A DNA stretch of 64,000 nucleotides from CAWGXG01 sp963826505 (GTDB taxonomy: Bacteria > Chloroflexota > Anaerolineae > Aggregatilineales > Aggregatilineaceae): the NCBI GenBank assembly GCA_963826505.1, contig CAWGXG010000006.1:1-64000 (forward strand), written 5' to 3'. The notes beneath the pieces are model-generated. The model was not told where the DNA came from. It saw only the letters and a list, made by a program, of their open reading frames with translations, and made no database searches. Positions 8,436 through 17,454 of the stretch are shown here, piece by piece (within the stretch, counting starts at the first letter, position 1; every line of letters begins with the position of its first letter). A program made the translations under genes and the position numbers.

Positions 8436-9857
8436 ATGGAAAAAGCCCCACGCTGGTCTGTGTCTGCCCAGATTATTCAGCGAGTCTTGCTTGTCGCGGC
8501 GTTAGGATTTTTGGGTCTGTTCTTCATCCTGCAATGGGACGGCCTGGTGTCCTTCTGGACTCTGTTATGGGATGGCGTCCAGTCGGTGCCGGGCTTTCTA
8601 CAAGATGTTGTCCTTTATTATGAATCAGCCAACAGCCAGGTGCTGTGGTCCGTCGTCGCCGGGGCCGCGTTTGGCGCGGGGGCCTCGGCAATCATGCTGC
8701 CCGTGATCGTGCGCAATCGCCCGCCGCGCCGGATCGCGTGGGCGCAGATAGCAGGCGGCGGCGCAGTCGGCGCACTGGGCGCGCAAATCCTGATGTATCC
8801 CGCCCGCCACTGTACGTATGCCCCAGCGATCAGCGGCGCGCAGTTCCGAATCGGGCTGGTGGTCACGGCGCTGAGCGCGCTCATTCTGCTGGTGCCCTAT
8901 TGGACGCTGTTGCGCGGTACGGTGCTGGTGCGCCAGCAGATCGTGTCGGGGCATTTTAATGGATTCGGGCTGGCCTACCTGCTGCTGCTGCCCAGTGTGG
9001 TGATCCTGCTCGTGTTTTTGTACTACCCCGCCGCCCAGATCATGCTGGAATCGCTGCGACGCAAAATCTTCCCCCTGCCGCAGGCGCGTTTCGCCTGCAT
9101 GCAAAACTACGTCAACCTGTCCGAAGATGCCGTTTACCGCAACAGCTTCATCTCGACGCTGTACATCACCGCCTTCATCGTCGTGCTGAGCCTGGCGTTG
9201 GCGCTGGCGATCGCGGTCCTGGCTTCGCAGAAGATTAGAGGGGCGGGCATTTACCGCACGCTGTTGGTGTGGCCCTATGCCATGTCGCCCGTGGTGACCG
9301 GCGTGATCTTCCTTTCAATGTTCCGCGAGGGAGGAGTCGGGCTGATCAATTGGGCGCTAAACAGCACGCTGGGCATCGAACCGCATTGGCTCACTGATCG
9401 GACGCTCGCGCCCTGGGTGATCATCGTGGCGTCGGTCTGGAATCTGTTGGGCTTCAACATCTTGTTTTATATCGCCGGGCTGCAAAACATCCCAGAGGAC
9501 CTGCTGGAAGCCGCGTCACTGGACGGGGCGGGGCGCGCGCGGCGCTTCTGGCGGATCACCTTCCCTTTGCTGTCGCCGTTCACATTTTTCCTGCTGGTCA
9601 CGGACGTGACGTATTCGTTCTACGGCATTTACGGCATCATAGACACGCTGACGCCGGGCGGGGGGCCTCGCTTTGGGCCCGGCGGCGAGAGCGGGGCTAC
9701 CAACGTGTTGATCTTCAAGTTGTACCGCGATGCGTTCAATACCGGCGCACCCGCCGGATTTGGTGCGGCCCAGGCGGTGGTGTTGTTCCTGATGGTGGCC
9801 GGGCTGACGGTGGTCCAGTTTCGCTTCCTAGAGCGTCGCGTTACGTACGAGGGCTGA
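8436..9857 (+). CDS. Sugar ABC transporter permease, MalF-like with long N-terminal membrane extension
   Basis: The 473-residue product is much longer than the roughly 300-residue family norm. The C-terminal half, from about residue 195, is a normal MalF-type permease: AYLLLLPSVVILLVFLYYP, then TLLVWPYAMSPVVTGVIF and the EAA loop EAASLDGAGRARRFWRITFP that contacts the ATPase. The first 190 residues add about four hydrophobic segments, including ALGFLGLFFILQWDGL, VLWSVVAGAAFGAGASAIML and FRIGLVVTALSALILLVPYW. The ATG at 8436 is preceded by AGGTGGAG. The start 28 codons upstream would read through the hairpin. It pairs with the permease at 9862. Confidence 0.9.
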   Translation: MEKAPRWSVSAQIIQRVLLVAALGFLGLFFILQWDGLVSFWTLLWDGVQSVPGFLQDVVLYYESANSQVLWSVVAGAAFGAGASAIMLPVIVRNRPPRRIAWAQIAGGGAVGALGAQILMYPARHCTYAPAISGAQFRIGLVVTALSALILLVPYWTLLRGTVLVRQQIVSGHFNGFGLAYLLLLPSVVILLVFLYYPAAQIMLESLRRKIFPLPQARFACMQNYVNLSEDAVYRNSFISTLYITAFIVVLSLALALAIAVLASQKIRGAGIYRTLLVWPYAMSPVVTGVIFLSMFREGGVGLINWALNSTLGIEPHWLTDRTLAPWVIIVASVWNLLGFNILFYIAGLQNIPEDLLEAASLDGAGRARRFWRITFPLLSPFTFFLLVTDVTYSFYGIYGIIDTLTPGGGPRFGPGGESGATNVLIFKLYRDAFNTGAPAGFGAAQAVVLFLMVAGLTVVQFRFLERRVTYEG

Positions 9858-9861
9858 CCCG

Positions 9862-10692
9862 ATGACTCCTCACAAAACTCGTTACGCTGTCCATGCCGCG
9901 CTGATCGTCGTGTGCCTGCTGCTGGCGTGCCCTGCGCTGTACGCGCTGCAAGTGTCCACGTTGACGCTGGAAGAAGCGTTCACCATTCCGCCCAAGCTGT
10001 TCCCGCCTTCGACGGACTTCTTCAACAACACACGCTCGCTGTTCGAAGGGCAGTATTTTGGCCGTTTGATCCTCAACACGCTGACGGTGGCGCTGATCGT
10101 CGTGATTGGCAAGACGGTCTTCTCGATGCTGGCGGGCATGGCCTTTGTATATTTCCAGTTTCCCGGCAAATGGGTGCTGTTCTTCTTCGTGCTGCTCACG
10201 CTGCTGATGCCCACCGAGTTGATTCTGGTGCCGCTGTCGAACCTGGTCGCGCAATTGAAATGGGTTAAGAACACGCCCCAACTGGCCCTGACCATGCCCT
10301 TCCTGGCGAGCGCGGTCGGGGTATTCTTGTTCCGCCAGCATTTTACGAATATCCCACGCGAACTGCTCGAAGCGGCGCAGATGGACGGGGCCGGGCCGCT
10401 GCGATTTCTGGTGTGGGTGCTGCTGCCCATGTCCTGGAACGTGATCGGCGCTCACGCCATGATCCAGTTTATCTCGATGTGGCACCAATTCGCATGGCCG
10501 GTCTTTATCCAGCTCAGCCCGAAGGACCAGATGATTCAGGTCGGGGTACGCAATTCGGTGATCAGCGGTACGCAGACGGATTTCGGCCTGCTGATGGCCG
10601 CCGGAGTGATCGCCTCGCTCCCGCCGCTGATCTTCTTCTTGCTGCTCCAGAAACAGTTTTTGAGCGGCTTTTCGCTAACCCGCGATAAATAG
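9862..10692 (+). CDS. Sugar ABC transporter permease, MalG-like
   Basis: The 276-residue protein has six predicted membrane segments, with the first at residues 8-28. It carries a MalG-type EAA loop, EAAQMDGAGPLRFLVWVLLP, near residue 170 and ends with LLQKQFLSGFSLTRDK, a typical MalG C terminus. It begins 4 bases after the stop of the MalF-like gene, so the two are cotranscribed and should form the heterodimeric channel. No ATPase gene follows; a hairpin terminator ends the operon. Confidence 0.92.
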   Translation: MTPHKTRYAVHAALIVVCLLLACPALYALQVSTLTLEEAFTIPPKLFPPSTDFFNNTRSLFEGQYFGRLILNTLTVALIVVIGKTVFSMLAGMAFVYFQFPGKWVLFFFVLLTLLMPTELILVPLSNLVAQLKWVKNTPQLALTMPFLASAVGVFLFRQHFTNIPRELLEAAQMDGAGPLRFLVWVLLPMSWNVIGAHAMIQFISMWHQFAWPVFIQLSPKDQMIQVGVRNSVISGTQTDFGLLMAAGVIASLPPLIFFLLLQKQFLSGFSLTRDK

Positions 10693-10713
10693 GGCGATCT
10701 CCCAGCAGAAAAC

Positions 10714-10742
10714 CAGGGCGCGCTGTGCGAGTGCGCGCCCTG
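10714..10742. terminator. Perfect hairpin between convergent genes
   Basis: CAGGGCGCGC at 10714-10723 pairs with GCGCGCCCTG at 10733-10742 around a 9-base loop, 22 bases after the permease stop. Downstream is ATTCGTAATTT, so the U-tract is weak. The site lies between the importer operon and the convergent methyltransferase gene and can serve both. Confidence 0.65.
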
Positions 10743-10777
10743 ATTCGTAATTTGACTCAGGCGGTTGGCGCGGAACG

Positions 10778-12021
10778 TTACGCGACCGTGGCCCGCACAA
10801 AGCCGAACAGGTCGAGCATATTCCCGGCGGACGACCCATCGCGTAGCGTCAGGTAACGGGCGCGCATGTCATCCGTGTTCAAATGTTCGACGGTCTGGAA
10901 TCCGCGCTCGGCCAGGAATGCCTCGACGCGATTTTCTTCCAGGTCGAATTGCAGCGGCTCGGCGGTATAGGTGGCCTGCATTGCATCGCGGGCCTGTTTG
11001 GCGCCAAAACGGTTGGCCATGTCGGACTCGGCGATCATGTAGTCAAAACACAGGGTGCTGCCCGCTGGGGAATGTTCTCGCACGAAGCGCAGCATCGCGT
11101 CCACAGCCTGGGGCGGAAGATAGTAGATGACGCCCTCCCAGATGAACAGCGTTTTCTTGTCCTCGGAATAGCCCGCGCCAGACAGCACCGCAGCGAGATC
11201 ATTCTTGGTGAAATCGACGGGCAGGTAGGTCAGCGCTTCCGGCGGCGTGAGGTGGGCGGCTTCTAACAGCGATCGCTTATGTTCTTGCGTGACGCGGCTG
11301 TCCAGCTCGAAGATGTGCGTGTCCTGGATCAGATCGCGACAGCGATAGGCCCGTGTGTCGTAGCCCGCGCCCAAGAACACGATCTGCGGGATATTGTCGC
11401 GCACGGCCTGTTCGACGATCGCATCCAGATAGGCCGTCCGCGCGAGGAAGTATTCATACGCGCCGGGCGAGAAGGCGTCCAGTTTTTTCAAGATCGCGGC
11501 GTGCATGGCCGGGTTTTGTAGCGATTTTTGAGCTTCTTCGCCCAGAAAGACCTCGGCCAGCGTGTCCGCGCCTCTGATCTCTTCCCGGGGATCGTGAGCG
11601 GCGATCGCCCGGCAGCGCGCGACGTTGAACGCGCTGACAGAGGGTTGGTTTTCCAGCGATGGGCGGGCTGACTCCGGAGTCGGGCCCATCAGGCCCAGGC
11701 GAGTACCTGCCGGATCGATCACCACGGCGGCGCTGGTACGCAATAGCGGGTTATGTTTGATCTCGGTCTGGACGGTGGCCCCGCAGTCCTGCAACTGCTG
11801 AACCGCCGCGGCGATGTCATCTACCCACCAGTACGCGACAGACGTCGTATTACCCGGCGTAATGTATTCGGCACGAGTGCTAACGGGTTTTCGCCGATAA
11901 GGAAGTACACTACCTGCGGCGTGTCCAGGACGGGTTGGGCGTTTAGCACTTGGGCATACCAGCGTTTGGCCTGCTCAAGATCGGGTACACAATACGTGAC
12001 CGCTTTCAGTGATTTGAACAT
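10778..12021 (-). CDS. VOC domain-S-adenosylmethionine methyltransferase fusion (one frameshift)
   Basis: The N-terminal half of a glyoxalase/VOC domain (MFKSLKAVTYCVPDLEQAKR, from an ATG at 12021 behind GAGGAGGAG) runs in one frame to about 11880. The remainder continues in another frame: TPGNTTSVAYWWVDDIAAAV, then QDCGATVQTEI and AGTRLGLMGP. The downstream frame is joined to a class I methyltransferase of the LCM/TIGR00027 type, with FLGAGYDTRAYRCRDL as the SAM-binding loop and LFIWEGVIYYLPPQAVD. Together they form one protein of about 415 residues interrupted by a single frameshift. VOC domains are usually small metal-dependent or antibiotic-binding modules, and the methyl acceptor is unknown. 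As written, only the methyltransferase part, from a start near 11794, would be made. Confidence 0.75.
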
Positions 12022-12372
12022 GCGCTCCTCCTCAGGATGCACACTAATGCACAGGCACCATGATAGCGCATTCCGGCCGAATTCGGGACAAGATTCCACG
12101 TGTTATCGCGCCCAGAACACGGGTCTGGCGGCTCAAACACGCGCTGGCAGCCGCGCGCAGATGAGGTTCACGCGGGTCACTTTATTGACAATGCAATTGT
12201 TTTCAGATAATGTACGTTTTAGTTCAGTGTGTAAACTATTCAATAATCTTCTTTTGCCTGGAGCAACCCTTTGAAGAAGCCGAATCGTGTCGGGCGGATT
12301 TAACAAAATCCTTTTGAGGCATCACCTGCGCGCACTGCCCCATTCAAGCTGTCCTCGCCCAAATATCTCACC
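12022..12372. other. Intergenic region upstream of the ROK regulator
   Basis: No independent gene was found. The region includes the ROK promoter (12185-12213). A TTG at 12271 starts a 10-codon stretch (MKKPNRVGRI) in the same frame as the ROK protein but is stopped by TAA at 12301. ROK proteins normally have 15-25 residues before the helix-turn-helix, so this TAA may be a sequence error or may have shortened the protein. Confidence 0.45.
12185..12213 (+). promoter_or_regulatory. Sigma70-type promoter of the ROK regulator
   Basis: TTGACA at 12185-12190 is followed after 17 bases by TAATGT at 12208-12213. An overlapping GATAAT at 12206-12211 gives a 15-base spacer instead. The same TTGACA-17-TAATGT arrangement recurs at 16980-17008 before the sugar operon. 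Confidence 0.6.
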
Positions 12373-13524
12373 GTGCAGGCTATCCGCCGGTCGGGACTCC
12401 TGTCGCGTACGCGCATCGCGGAGACTATCGGCTATTCGCCCTCTAAAATCACGTCTGTCGTCAACGAATTGATCGAAGATGGCATCCTGGAGGAAAAACG
12501 GGATGGTCCGCCCACCGGGGCGCGGCGCGCCAGAGAGATCGGGTTCAACGCGCGTTTTGGGTATATTGTGGCGGTCCGAATCGGGTTTTCGAAGCTGGAT
12601 ATCGCCCTCGTGGATTTCACAGAGCATATCCGCGTGCGCCGCATGCTGCCGATGCCCCAACCGGCAGACCCCGACACCGTCCTAAACGAAGTGTGTCACG
12701 TGGTGCGCGAGCGGATCGATAAGCTGGCGATCCCGCTGAGTGACATTCTGGCTTTCAGTATTATTGTGCCGGGATCGGTGGATACGCAGACGGGTACGCT
12801 GTTTGATTCGCCGCTCATGCCGTCCTGGGGCGGTTACCAGATCGACAGCCTGATCCGCGAGTCCTTCCCCTATTCGATCGTTCTGGTGGAGAACGAAGCC
12901 AATGCGATGGCCTTTGGGGAACTGCGCAAGGGCGGCGGGCGCGATCTGCAAAATCTGGTGTACGTCAACGTCGGCACCTCGATCAACTCCGGCATTATTC
13001 TGAACGGGCAGATATTCCGCGGAGCGAACGGGCGCGCGGGCGATATCGGGCAGATGCACACCGAGATCAAGAGTCTGGGCGGGACCGGCGAAGCCAGCGT
13101 GCCCCTGGAATCGGTTGTGTCGGGAACGTCGATCGCCATGCAGGCCGGGCAACTGGTCCGGTCCGGCGTGGAAACGATGCTCAGCCATTATGACCCGGAC
13201 GCTCTCACCGCGCGCGAAGTGGGCATCGCCGCCACGGAGGGCGACCGCGTCGCCAAGCAGATCATCCAACGCAGCGGCCAGATTCTGGGCGAAACATTGG
13301 CTAATATCGTGAATTACCTCGATCCCGATCTGGTGTTGATTGGCGGCCCCGTGAATGACGTGGCCCCGGCCTTTCTCGCTGCGATCCGGCGCAGCATTTG
13401 GGATCGTTCCCCCTCGCTGGCGACGCAAGACCTGCGGATCGAAATCGCGCCGTTGGGTCCCGAAGCGAGTATCTTCGGGACGATCGCGCTGGCGCTCGAA
13501 AGCATTTTCGTCGGCGACAAATAG
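12373..13524 (+). CDS. ROK-family transcriptional repressor (NagC/XylR-like)
   Basis: The 383-residue protein has an N-terminal winged helix-turn-helix (LLSRTRIAETIGYSPSKITS, residues 8-28) and a ROK actin-like fold with VPGSVDTQTGTLFDSPLMPS and VNVGTSINSGIILNGQIFRG. The usual kinase aspartate in the ENDAN motif is replaced (VENEANAMAFGE) and the CxCGxxGC zinc motif is absent, which fits a regulator rather than a sugar kinase. The GTG at 12373 is the first usable start, but the frame is open back to 12304 with helix-turn-helix-like leader residues. It is likely to repress the sugar operon beginning at 17.4 kb, whose promoter resembles its own. The effector sugar is unknown. Confidence 0.85.
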   Translation: MQAIRRSGLLSRTRIAETIGYSPSKITSVVNELIEDGILEEKRDGPPTGARRAREIGFNARFGYIVAVRIGFSKLDIALVDFTEHIRVRRMLPMPQPADPDTVLNEVCHVVRERIDKLAIPLSDILAFSIIVPGSVDTQTGTLFDSPLMPSWGGYQIDSLIRESFPYSIVLVENEANAMAFGELRKGGGRDLQNLVYVNVGTSINSGIILNGQIFRGANGRAGDIGQMHTEIKSLGGTGEASVPLESVVSGTSIAMQAGQLVRSGVETMLSHYDPDALTAREVGIAATEGDRVAKQIIQRSGQILGETLANIVNYLDPDLVLIGGPVNDVAPAFLAAIRRSIWDRSPSLATQDLRIEIAPLGPEASIFGTIALALESIFVGDK

Positions 13525-13690
13525 CGCCGCGCGATTCCTCAGCGTCCCTTTGTCCTTTTCAGCGATTTCCTCTGAAAACTGCGATCTGTGGTCAGCAGTC
13601 AGGTCGTGGTGGTCCTGCTGCCCGGCAGTGCCAGCATAGGCGCGCGTAATGCGCGGGTTTGGTAGAATGTGAGATAACAGTAGCGATGCA

Positions 13691-16417
13691 GTGGGAGTGA
13701 CACAGGCAGTGGATCATCCGGCTGATTTTGACGTGATCGAACAGCGGCACCAGCTTGAGCAGTTGGCCCGGCATATTCCCATGGCCGTGGCCATCCTGGA
13801 TACCGACTTGCGTTATCTGTTCACGAATGACCGGTGGATTTCTGATTTTGGGCTGGAAGACCGCTCAATTATCGGCACCCGCCACTACGATCTCTTCCGC
13901 GACGTGAGCGACGACTGGAAAGATATCCACCAGCGCTGCTTGCAGGGCGAGGTCCACCGCGACGAACAGGTCCCGTTGATTCAAAATGACGGCACGTTGG
14001 AATGGCTCAAACGAGAGATTCGGCCCTGGTATGTGACCAGTGGGGAAATCGGTGGCCTGATCATCTACGCGGAGTTCATCACCGACCGCGTCCATGCGCA
14101 GGAGGCGCTGCAAGATCAGCGTAATTTTCTGCGGCAGGTGATCGACCTCGATCCCAGTTTCATTTTCGCCAAAGATGAGAGCGGTAGATTCCTGCTGGTG
14201 AATAAAGCCCTGGCCGATACCTATGGGACCGCGCCGGACGAAATGGTCGGGAAATATGACGAGGACTTCAACCCCAAACGGTCCGAAACCGAGCATTTCC
14301 GTCGCGACGACAACGAAGTCGTGCACGCACGCCAGCCCAAATTCATCCCTGAGGAGCCGGTGTCCAACGCCGTCACCGGCGAAACGCGCTGGTATCAGAC
14401 TATTAAAGTCCCGCTGATTGCCGCCGACGGCCAGACGGTCCAACTGCTGGGCATTGCCACTGACATCACCGAGCGCAAGCTCGCCCAGGATCGCCTGGAA
14501 ACCCAGCATAATTTCCTGCGGCAGGTGATCGACCTCAATACCAGTTTTATCTTCGCCAAAGATGAACACGGCCGTTTTATGCTGGTCAACAAGGCGCTGG
14601 CCGATACGTATGGCACCACGCCGGACGCGATCGTCGGCAAGCTGGACAAGGATTTCAATCCCAGCCTGGCTGAGTCGGAGCATTTTCACCGTGACGATCT
14701 CGAAGTGGTGCGCACCCGCCAGCCGAAGTTTATCGCGGAAGAACCGCTGTCTAACGCCGTCACGGGCGAAACGCGCTGGTACCAGACCATCAAAGTCCCG
14801 CTGATTGCCGCCGACGGTCAGACAGTCCAACTGCTCGGCGTGGCTACGGACATCACCGAGCGCAAGCGCGCCCAGGACCGCTTGAAGGATCAGCGTAATT
14901 TTCTGCGGCAGGTGATCGATCTCGATCCGAGCTTCATCTTTGCCAAGGATGAACATGGGCGCTTCATGCTGGTCAACAAAGCACTGGCCGATGCGTACAA
15001 CTCCAAGCCAGACGAGATGGTCGGCAAACTGGATGAGGACTTCAACCCTAACCGTGTCGAATCCGATCACTTGCACCGCGACGATCTCGAAGTAGTGCGC
15101 ACGCGGCAGCCCAAGTTCATCGCCGAGGAGCCGATCTCGAATGTGTTGACTGGCGAAACGCGCTGGTACCAGACGATCAAGGTCCCGCTGATCGCTGCCG
15201 ACGGCCACACCATGCAGTTGTTGGGTGTGGCGACGGACATCACCGATCGCAAGCGCGCCCAGGACAACCTGGAAGCCCAGCGCAATTTTCTGCGGCAGGT
15301 GATCGATCTTGACCCCAATTTCATCTTTGCCAAAGACGAGCAGGGGTGCTTCATCCTGGTGAATAAGGCTCTGGCAGAAATGTATGGCACAGCACCTGAT
15401 ACGATGGTGGGCAAGCTGGACGAGGATTTCAATCCCAACCGGGTTGAAACGGAACATTTCCGCCTGGATGATATTGCCGTGTTGCGTACGCGCCAACCCC
15501 AATTCATCGCGGAAGAAGCAATGACCAACGTCGTCACGGGCGAGACACGCTGGTACCAGACCACCAAAGTGCCACTCATGGCCTCAGACGGCCAGGCGGG
15601 CCAACTGCTCGGCATCGCGACGGATATCACCGATCGCAAGCGCGCCCAGGAACGACTGCAAGAGCTGGTCATCCACGAGCAAAAGGCCAGGCGCGAAGCG
15701 GAAACGGCGACCCGATTGAAGGACCTGTTCCTGGCCAACATGAGTCACGAGCTGCGCACGCCGCTCAACGCGATCATCGGTTTTCTGAGGGAAATGCTGT
15801 ACAGCCGCCAGTTGAACGAGGATAACACTCACATGGCCGAGCGCTGTCTGGCGAACGGCCAGCGCCTGCTGCTGCTGATCAACAGCGTGCTGGACCTGTC
15901 ACGGTTGGCGACCGGCAGCCTGGAGATCGTGCTGTCGGATATTTCGCTGCGCATTCTAGCCGCGACGATTGTCGAAGATCTCCAGCTTCAGGCGAAAGAC
16001 AAAGGACTTCAGCTCGATCTGATTCTCGATCCCGCGCTGCCGGAAGTGGTCACGCACGACGAGGAGCGCCTGATCCAGATCACCACCAACCTGGTCGCCA
16101 ACGCGATCAAATTCACCAACGAGGGCTATATTACACTGGAACTGAAACGACAGGCGGATCGGCTCAATATCTGCGTGGCCGACACGGGCATCGGGATTCC
16201 CAGCTCGATGCAAAAAATCATCTTTGACGACTTCGTCCAGCTCGACAGCTCGTCCAAGCGGCGCTATGGCGGGGCCGGGCTGGGACTCTCGATCGTGAAC
16301 AACCTGGTGGAATTGATGGGCGGGAGCGTGACGGTCGATAGTGAGGTCGGCAAATATTCCATTTTCACCGTAGACGTTCCGCTAGAACTGCATGCTGTGT
16401 CCGGTCTCAAGGGCTGA
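13691..16417 (+). CDS. Sensor histidine kinase with five PAS domains
   Basis: The 908-residue product has no evident membrane segment. A first PAS domain spans about residues 15-135 (IPMAVAILDTDLRYLFTNDR). Four nearly identical PAS/PAC units follow at 129-residue spacing, each with NFLRQVIDL(D/N)P(S/N)FIFAKDE and ending in GxATDIT(E/D)RK. The kinase core has the H-box MSHELRTPLNAIIGF (His686), N-box ITTNLVANAIKFT, G-box VADTGIGIP and a YGGAGLGLSIV lid. No receiver domain is attached, but a stand-alone receiver gene begins 43 bases downstream. It starts at GTG, and nearby in-frame GTG codons make the exact start uncertain by a few residues. It is probably a cytoplasmic sensor; the PAS ligand is unknown. 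Confidence 0.9.
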   Translation: MGVTQAVDHPADFDVIEQRHQLEQLARHIPMAVAILDTDLRYLFTNDRWISDFGLEDRSIIGTRHYDLFRDVSDDWKDIHQRCLQGEVHRDEQVPLIQNDGTLEWLKREIRPWYVTSGEIGGLIIYAEFITDRVHAQEALQDQRNFLRQVIDLDPSFIFAKDESGRFLLVNKALADTYGTAPDEMVGKYDEDFNPKRSETEHFRRDDNEVVHARQPKFIPEEPVSNAVTGETRWYQTIKVPLIAADGQTVQLLGIATDITERKLAQDRLETQHNFLRQVIDLNTSFIFAKDEHGRFMLVNKALADTYGTTPDAIVGKLDKDFNPSLAESEHFHRDDLEVVRTRQPKFIAEEPLSNAVTGETRWYQTIKVPLIAADGQTVQLLGVATDITERKRAQDRLKDQRNFLRQVIDLDPSFIFAKDEHGRFMLVNKALADAYNSKPDEMVGKLDEDFNPNRVESDHLHRDDLEVVRTRQPKFIAEEPISNVLTGETRWYQTIKVPLIAADGHTMQLLGVATDITDRKRAQDNLEAQRNFLRQVIDLDPNFIFAKDEQGCFILVNKALAEMYGTAPDTMVGKLDEDFNPNRVETEHFRLDDIAVLRTRQPQFIAEEAMTNVVTGETRWYQTTKVPLMASDGQAGQLLGIATDITDRKRAQERLQELVIHEQKARREAETATRLKDLFLANMSHELRTPLNAIIGFLREMLYSRQLNEDNTHMAERCLANGQRLLLLINSVLDLSRLATGSLEIVLSDISLRILAATIVEDLQLQAKDKGLQLDLILDPALPEVVTHDEERLIQITTNLVANAIKFTNEGYITLELKRQADRLNICVADTGIGIPSSMQKIIFDDFVQLDSSSKRRYGGAGLGLSIVNNLVELMGGSVTVDSEVGKYSIFTVDVPLELHAVSGLKG
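14113..15660 (+). repeat. Four tandem 387-bp PAS-encoding repeats
   Basis: The marker GCGGCAGGTG recurs at 14131, 14518, 14905 and 15292, exactly 387 bases (129 codons) apart. Protein similarity between units is very high, with differences mostly at third positions or in the segment following the LVNKALA(D/E) helix. It is an internal gene repeat and not a mobile element. Confidence 0.9.
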
Positions 16418-16460
16418 GATCGGTTGAGTATTATTTAGGAAAACGAGAAAAGAGGACGCT

Positions 16461-16838
16461 GTGCAGCCCCAATCGGTACTTGTTGTGGAAGATGACCCCG
16501 ACGGACAAGAGCTCGTGGCGCGTATGCTCATTCGTGCCAATATACCGGTCGAGGTCGCCGGGACGGCTGAGGACGCGCTTCAGTTGATCGCCCCCCAAGA
16601 ACACGTTGCGATCGTGATCGATCTGGCGCTGCCTGGGATGGACGGTTTCGAACTGCTCAGCCGTATCCGGCAAGATGCCACGCTGTCGAAACTGCCTTGC
16701 ATCGCGATCACAGCCTACCACACGCCTTCGCTCAAGCAGCGTGTCATGAATGAAGGGTTCGACGCCTATTTTCCCAAGCCGTTGGACGACATACGCTTTT
16801 TGAGGACGTTGAAGGAAATCATCGATCAGGCGGTCTGA
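16461..16838 (+). CDS. Receiver-only response regulator
   Basis: This 125-residue single-domain receiver has acidic residues in VVEDDPDG, phospho-acceptor D54 in IVIDLALPGMDG, T83 in IAITAYHT and the conserved lysine in FPKPLDD. It lacks an output domain. It starts at a GTG preceded by AGAGGA. The position 43 bases after the multi-PAS kinase suggests the two form a phosphotransfer pair. The output is unknown and could be protein-protein interaction or relay to another regulator. Confidence 0.88.
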   Translation: MQPQSVLVVEDDPDGQELVARMLIRANIPVEVAGTAEDALQLIAPQEHVAIVIDLALPGMDGFELLSRIRQDATLSKLPCIAITAYHTPSLKQRVMNEGFDAYFPKPLDDIRFLRTLKEIIDQAV

Positions 16839-16979
16839 GCGCGGGGTTTGATCCCGCCTGATCGGACTCGCTCCGCTGATTCCGGGGTGAGACAACCCCG
16901 GTCATGCATGCATTAAGTTGGCTATAGAAGGTGTATCTCGTTTCGACTGATTACTTCACAAAATGAAATTATTGATTTA

Positions 16980-17008
16980 TTGACAGAAAAAACTTTTTCC
17001 AGTAATGT
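16980..17008 (+). promoter_or_regulatory. Sigma70-type promoter of the 17-28 kb sugar operon
   Basis: TTGACA at 16980-16985 is followed by a 17-base spacer containing the inverted repeat GAAAAA-AC-TTTTTC, and then TAATGT at 17003-17008. The hexamers and spacing match the ROK promoter at 12185. The inverted repeat between the boxes is a candidate operator. Confidence 0.6.
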
Positions 17009-17203
17009 ATATTTGTTGTTGGATTTAGAACGCGATTTAAGTTAGTTCATCATTTTGGAATATTGGGTTGATGAGTATCCTTTTTGCGTACCGTCTCGAT
17101 CCCTCATGCCCACTTCACACCCGCCTGCGTAACCGCAATCAGGCCGGGGTTTTGTTCTTTGGCACACATGCAATTGGCGATTCCATAGGATTTGCAGGTT
17201 ATC

Positions 17204-17225
17204 ACGCCGCCACAAGCGGCGTTTT
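17204..17225 (+). terminator. Terminator-like hairpin in the operon leader
   Basis: ACGCCGC at 17204-17210 pairs with GCGGCGT at 17216-17222 around a 5-base loop, with TTTT overlapping the end. It lies about 190 bases after the promoter and 230 bases before the first gene, so it could act as an attenuator. Confidence 0.45.
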
Positions 17226-17454
17226 GCCGCTGTCTCGTTGCGCCCGGCTGTCTCCTCTAAAACCATCTGGTTGGCCGCGCGCATTCTGTTCTACTTGCCT
17301 GAATATTCTCTCAATTCGAAGCCTGAGTATGGGCGCCTGATGTGCGTTCGCAGCGCATCAGCCTGAAAGGAGGCCCTCCCGACCTGCGATCAGTGAACAA
17401 TCAACTCCGCATAAAACAGTTTTGTTAGACACCACTTACAGGAGGTACGCTGAA

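Larger units (their letters stand above)
16839..17454. other. Control region and long 5' leader of the sugar operon
   Basis: These 616 bases carry no convincing gene. They contain a hairpin at 16882-16901 (CCGGGGT/ACCCCGG, end of the receiver gene), a strong promoter at 16980-17008 and a terminator-like hairpin at 17204-17225. An AGGAGG lies just before the binding-protein ATG at 17455. A short open frame at 17068-17340 has no family features and is not called. Confidence 0.6.

Noticed and set aside
13865..15502. Open frame of 545 codons antisense to the PAS repeats
   Set aside because: It is a shadow of the repeated coding sequence; the plus-strand PAS and kinase motifs are unambiguous.
14113..15660. 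Regular repeats considered as a CRISPR or mobile-element array
   Set aside because: The 387-bp units are coding PAS domains without spacers.
17068..17340. 90-codon open frame in the sugar-operon leader
   Set aside because: No Shine-Dalgarno sequence or family pattern is present, and the terminator-like hairpin lies within it.
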